NCBI GenBank assembly: GCA_958298945.1
Contig: CATQJD010000005.1
Span: 186,001-250,000, forward strand
DNA from: Atherix ibis
Lineage: Eukaryota > Arthropoda > Insecta > Diptera > Athericidae
DNA: 64,000 nt
Reading direction: 5' to 3'
In this document: piece by piece, positions 63,901 through 64,000 of the stretch
Layout: the number at the start of each line of letters is the position of its first letter
How positions within the stretch are numbered: position 1 is the stretch's first letter
Position numbers and translations under genes: made by a program
Notes under the pieces: model-generated
Seen by the model: only the letters and a program-made list of their open reading frames with translations
The model's database searches: none
Told to the model about the DNA's origin: nothing

Positions 63901-64000
63901 TGTTCAAGAGGAATATGAAGTAGTATGTTTAAGAGGAATATGAAGTAGTACGTTTAAGAGGAATATGAGGTAGTATATTCAAGTGGAATATGAAGTAGTA
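60918..64000 (+). repeat. Tandem higher-order unit, 4,398-bp type, copy 2 (runs off the window)
   Basis: This copy follows copy 1 with the same ordered markers. It lacks the 625-bp and 500-bp expansions of copy 1, so offsets drop to 3,903, 3,403 and then 3,278 bp (GGTAGTATATTCAAGTGG at 60,691 and 63,969) towards the window end. The array continues past base 64,000. Confidence 0.88.

Larger units (their letters stand above)
1..64000 (+). repeat. 25-bp satellite array filling the whole window
   Basis: The sequence is a continuous head-to-tail array of a 25-bp monomer, AAGAGGAATATG joined to AAGTAGTATGTTT, about 2,560 copies with no inverted copies seen. Consensus composition is 10 A, 8 T, 7 G and no C, so the + strand is almost free of cytosine. 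The commonest variant is G to A at unit position 22; other recurrent ones are A1G (TTTGAG), T25C (TTCAAG), A10G (GAATGTG), A13C (TGCAGTAG), G15A (GAAATAG), G18C (GTACTATG) and T21A (GTAAG). Odd-length monomers of 24, 26 and 27 bp recur. No frame is open beyond a few tens of codons in the consensus. Such an array is typical of eukaryotic heterochromatin. I do not recognise the family and cannot name the species or chromosome region. Confidence 0.98.

Noticed and set aside
1..64000. Thousands of ribosome-binding-site-like AGAGGA words just upstream of ATG
   Set aside because: AGAGGAATATG resembles a bacterial start region, but the frame from that ATG reads two codons and then TAG. It is a property of the repeat, not translation.
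1..64000. CRISPR array
   Set aside because: The repeats abut directly with no spacers, there are no cas genes, and the copy number and divergence fit a satellite.
1..64000. TATA boxes or promoters (TATATTTAAG)
   Set aside because: These are the position-22 A variant of the monomer, repeated hundreds of times with no associated gene.
1..64000. CENP-B box or telomeric repeat
   Set aside because: The CENP-B box needs CG dinucleotides, which the consensus lacks. No TTAGGG-, TTTAGGG- or TTAGG-type tandem was seen. A centromeric role can be neither shown nor excluded.
1..64000. Simple 50-bp dimer of G-type and A-type monomers
   Set aside because: The G and A forms at position 22 do not alternate. 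Their order is irregular locally and only repeats at higher-order offsets.
1..64000. Nucleosome phasing (7 units = 175 bp)
   Set aside because: The match to a typical nucleosome spacing is a numerical coincidence without supporting bar-code periodicity at 175 bp.
1..64000. tRNA, rRNA or other structured RNA genes
   Set aside because: There is no stretch of balanced base composition or paired stems outside the repeat. The C-free strand cannot form G-C stems with itself.

Overview
The whole 64-kb window is one uninterrupted tandem satellite array. The monomer is 25 bp; on the + strand it reads AAGAGGAATATG followed directly by AAGTAGTATGTTT, and unit positions 1-25 below follow that order. About 2,560 head-to-tail copies run from base 1 to base 64,000, all in the same orientation, and both ends of the array lie outside the window. 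I found no protein gene, RNA gene, intact transposon, CRISPR array or origin. Each + frame of the consensus meets three stop codons per 75 bp. The - strand meets one per frame per 75 bp and has no ATG in the consensus. A single-family array of this size indicates a eukaryotic heterochromatic region (centromeric, pericentromeric, subtelomeric or sex-chromosome type). The sequence does not show which, nor the species.

The structure lies in the pattern of variants. Most copies differ from the consensus by 0-3 substitutions, most often G to A at unit position 22 (TATGTTT versus TATATTT). Rare variants and odd-length monomers (24, 26, 27 bp and a few larger) act as bar-codes and reveal nested segmental tandem duplications. 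Their offsets are about 1,954 bp (1-2.8 kb), 2,071-2,121 bp (7.5-11.7 kb), 1,352 bp (14.7-17.4 kb), 953 bp (17.45-19.4 kb), 478 bp (23.2-24.1 kb), 3,083-3,208 bp with nested 753/980/805/1,785 bp steps (28.7-36.4 kb), 627/1,000/749 bp (38.8-41.2 kb), 1,499/549/749/1,298/1,149/825/2,851 bp (42.1-50.5 kb), 3,730-3,805 bp (48.5-55.35 kb) and 4,398 bp (56.5-64 kb). The offsets differ from multiples of 25 by the amounts expected from the odd-length monomers they carry.

The array has two domains. Left of about 41.5 kb the usual odd monomer is a 27-bp form (an extra AG giving GAAGAGTAG, followed by TTTGAG). Right of about 38 kb this gives way to a 24-bp form (GAAAAGTAAG or GAAAAGCAAG); the two overlap at about 38-41.5 kb. 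Units in the first 15 kb are more diverged; long runs of identical units become common after 43 kb. A linked three-to-four-unit variant block (GTAAGTTT, then GAATGTG, then TATATTT, then TATATTCAAG) recurs from end to end, suggesting that all segments descend from one older higher-order unit.

The only sequence foreign to the satellite is a 24-bp insert at 17,387-17,410, flanked by a duplicated TA dinucleotide. Positions and offsets were counted by eye from the printed coordinates. Block edges are good to roughly one or two monomers.
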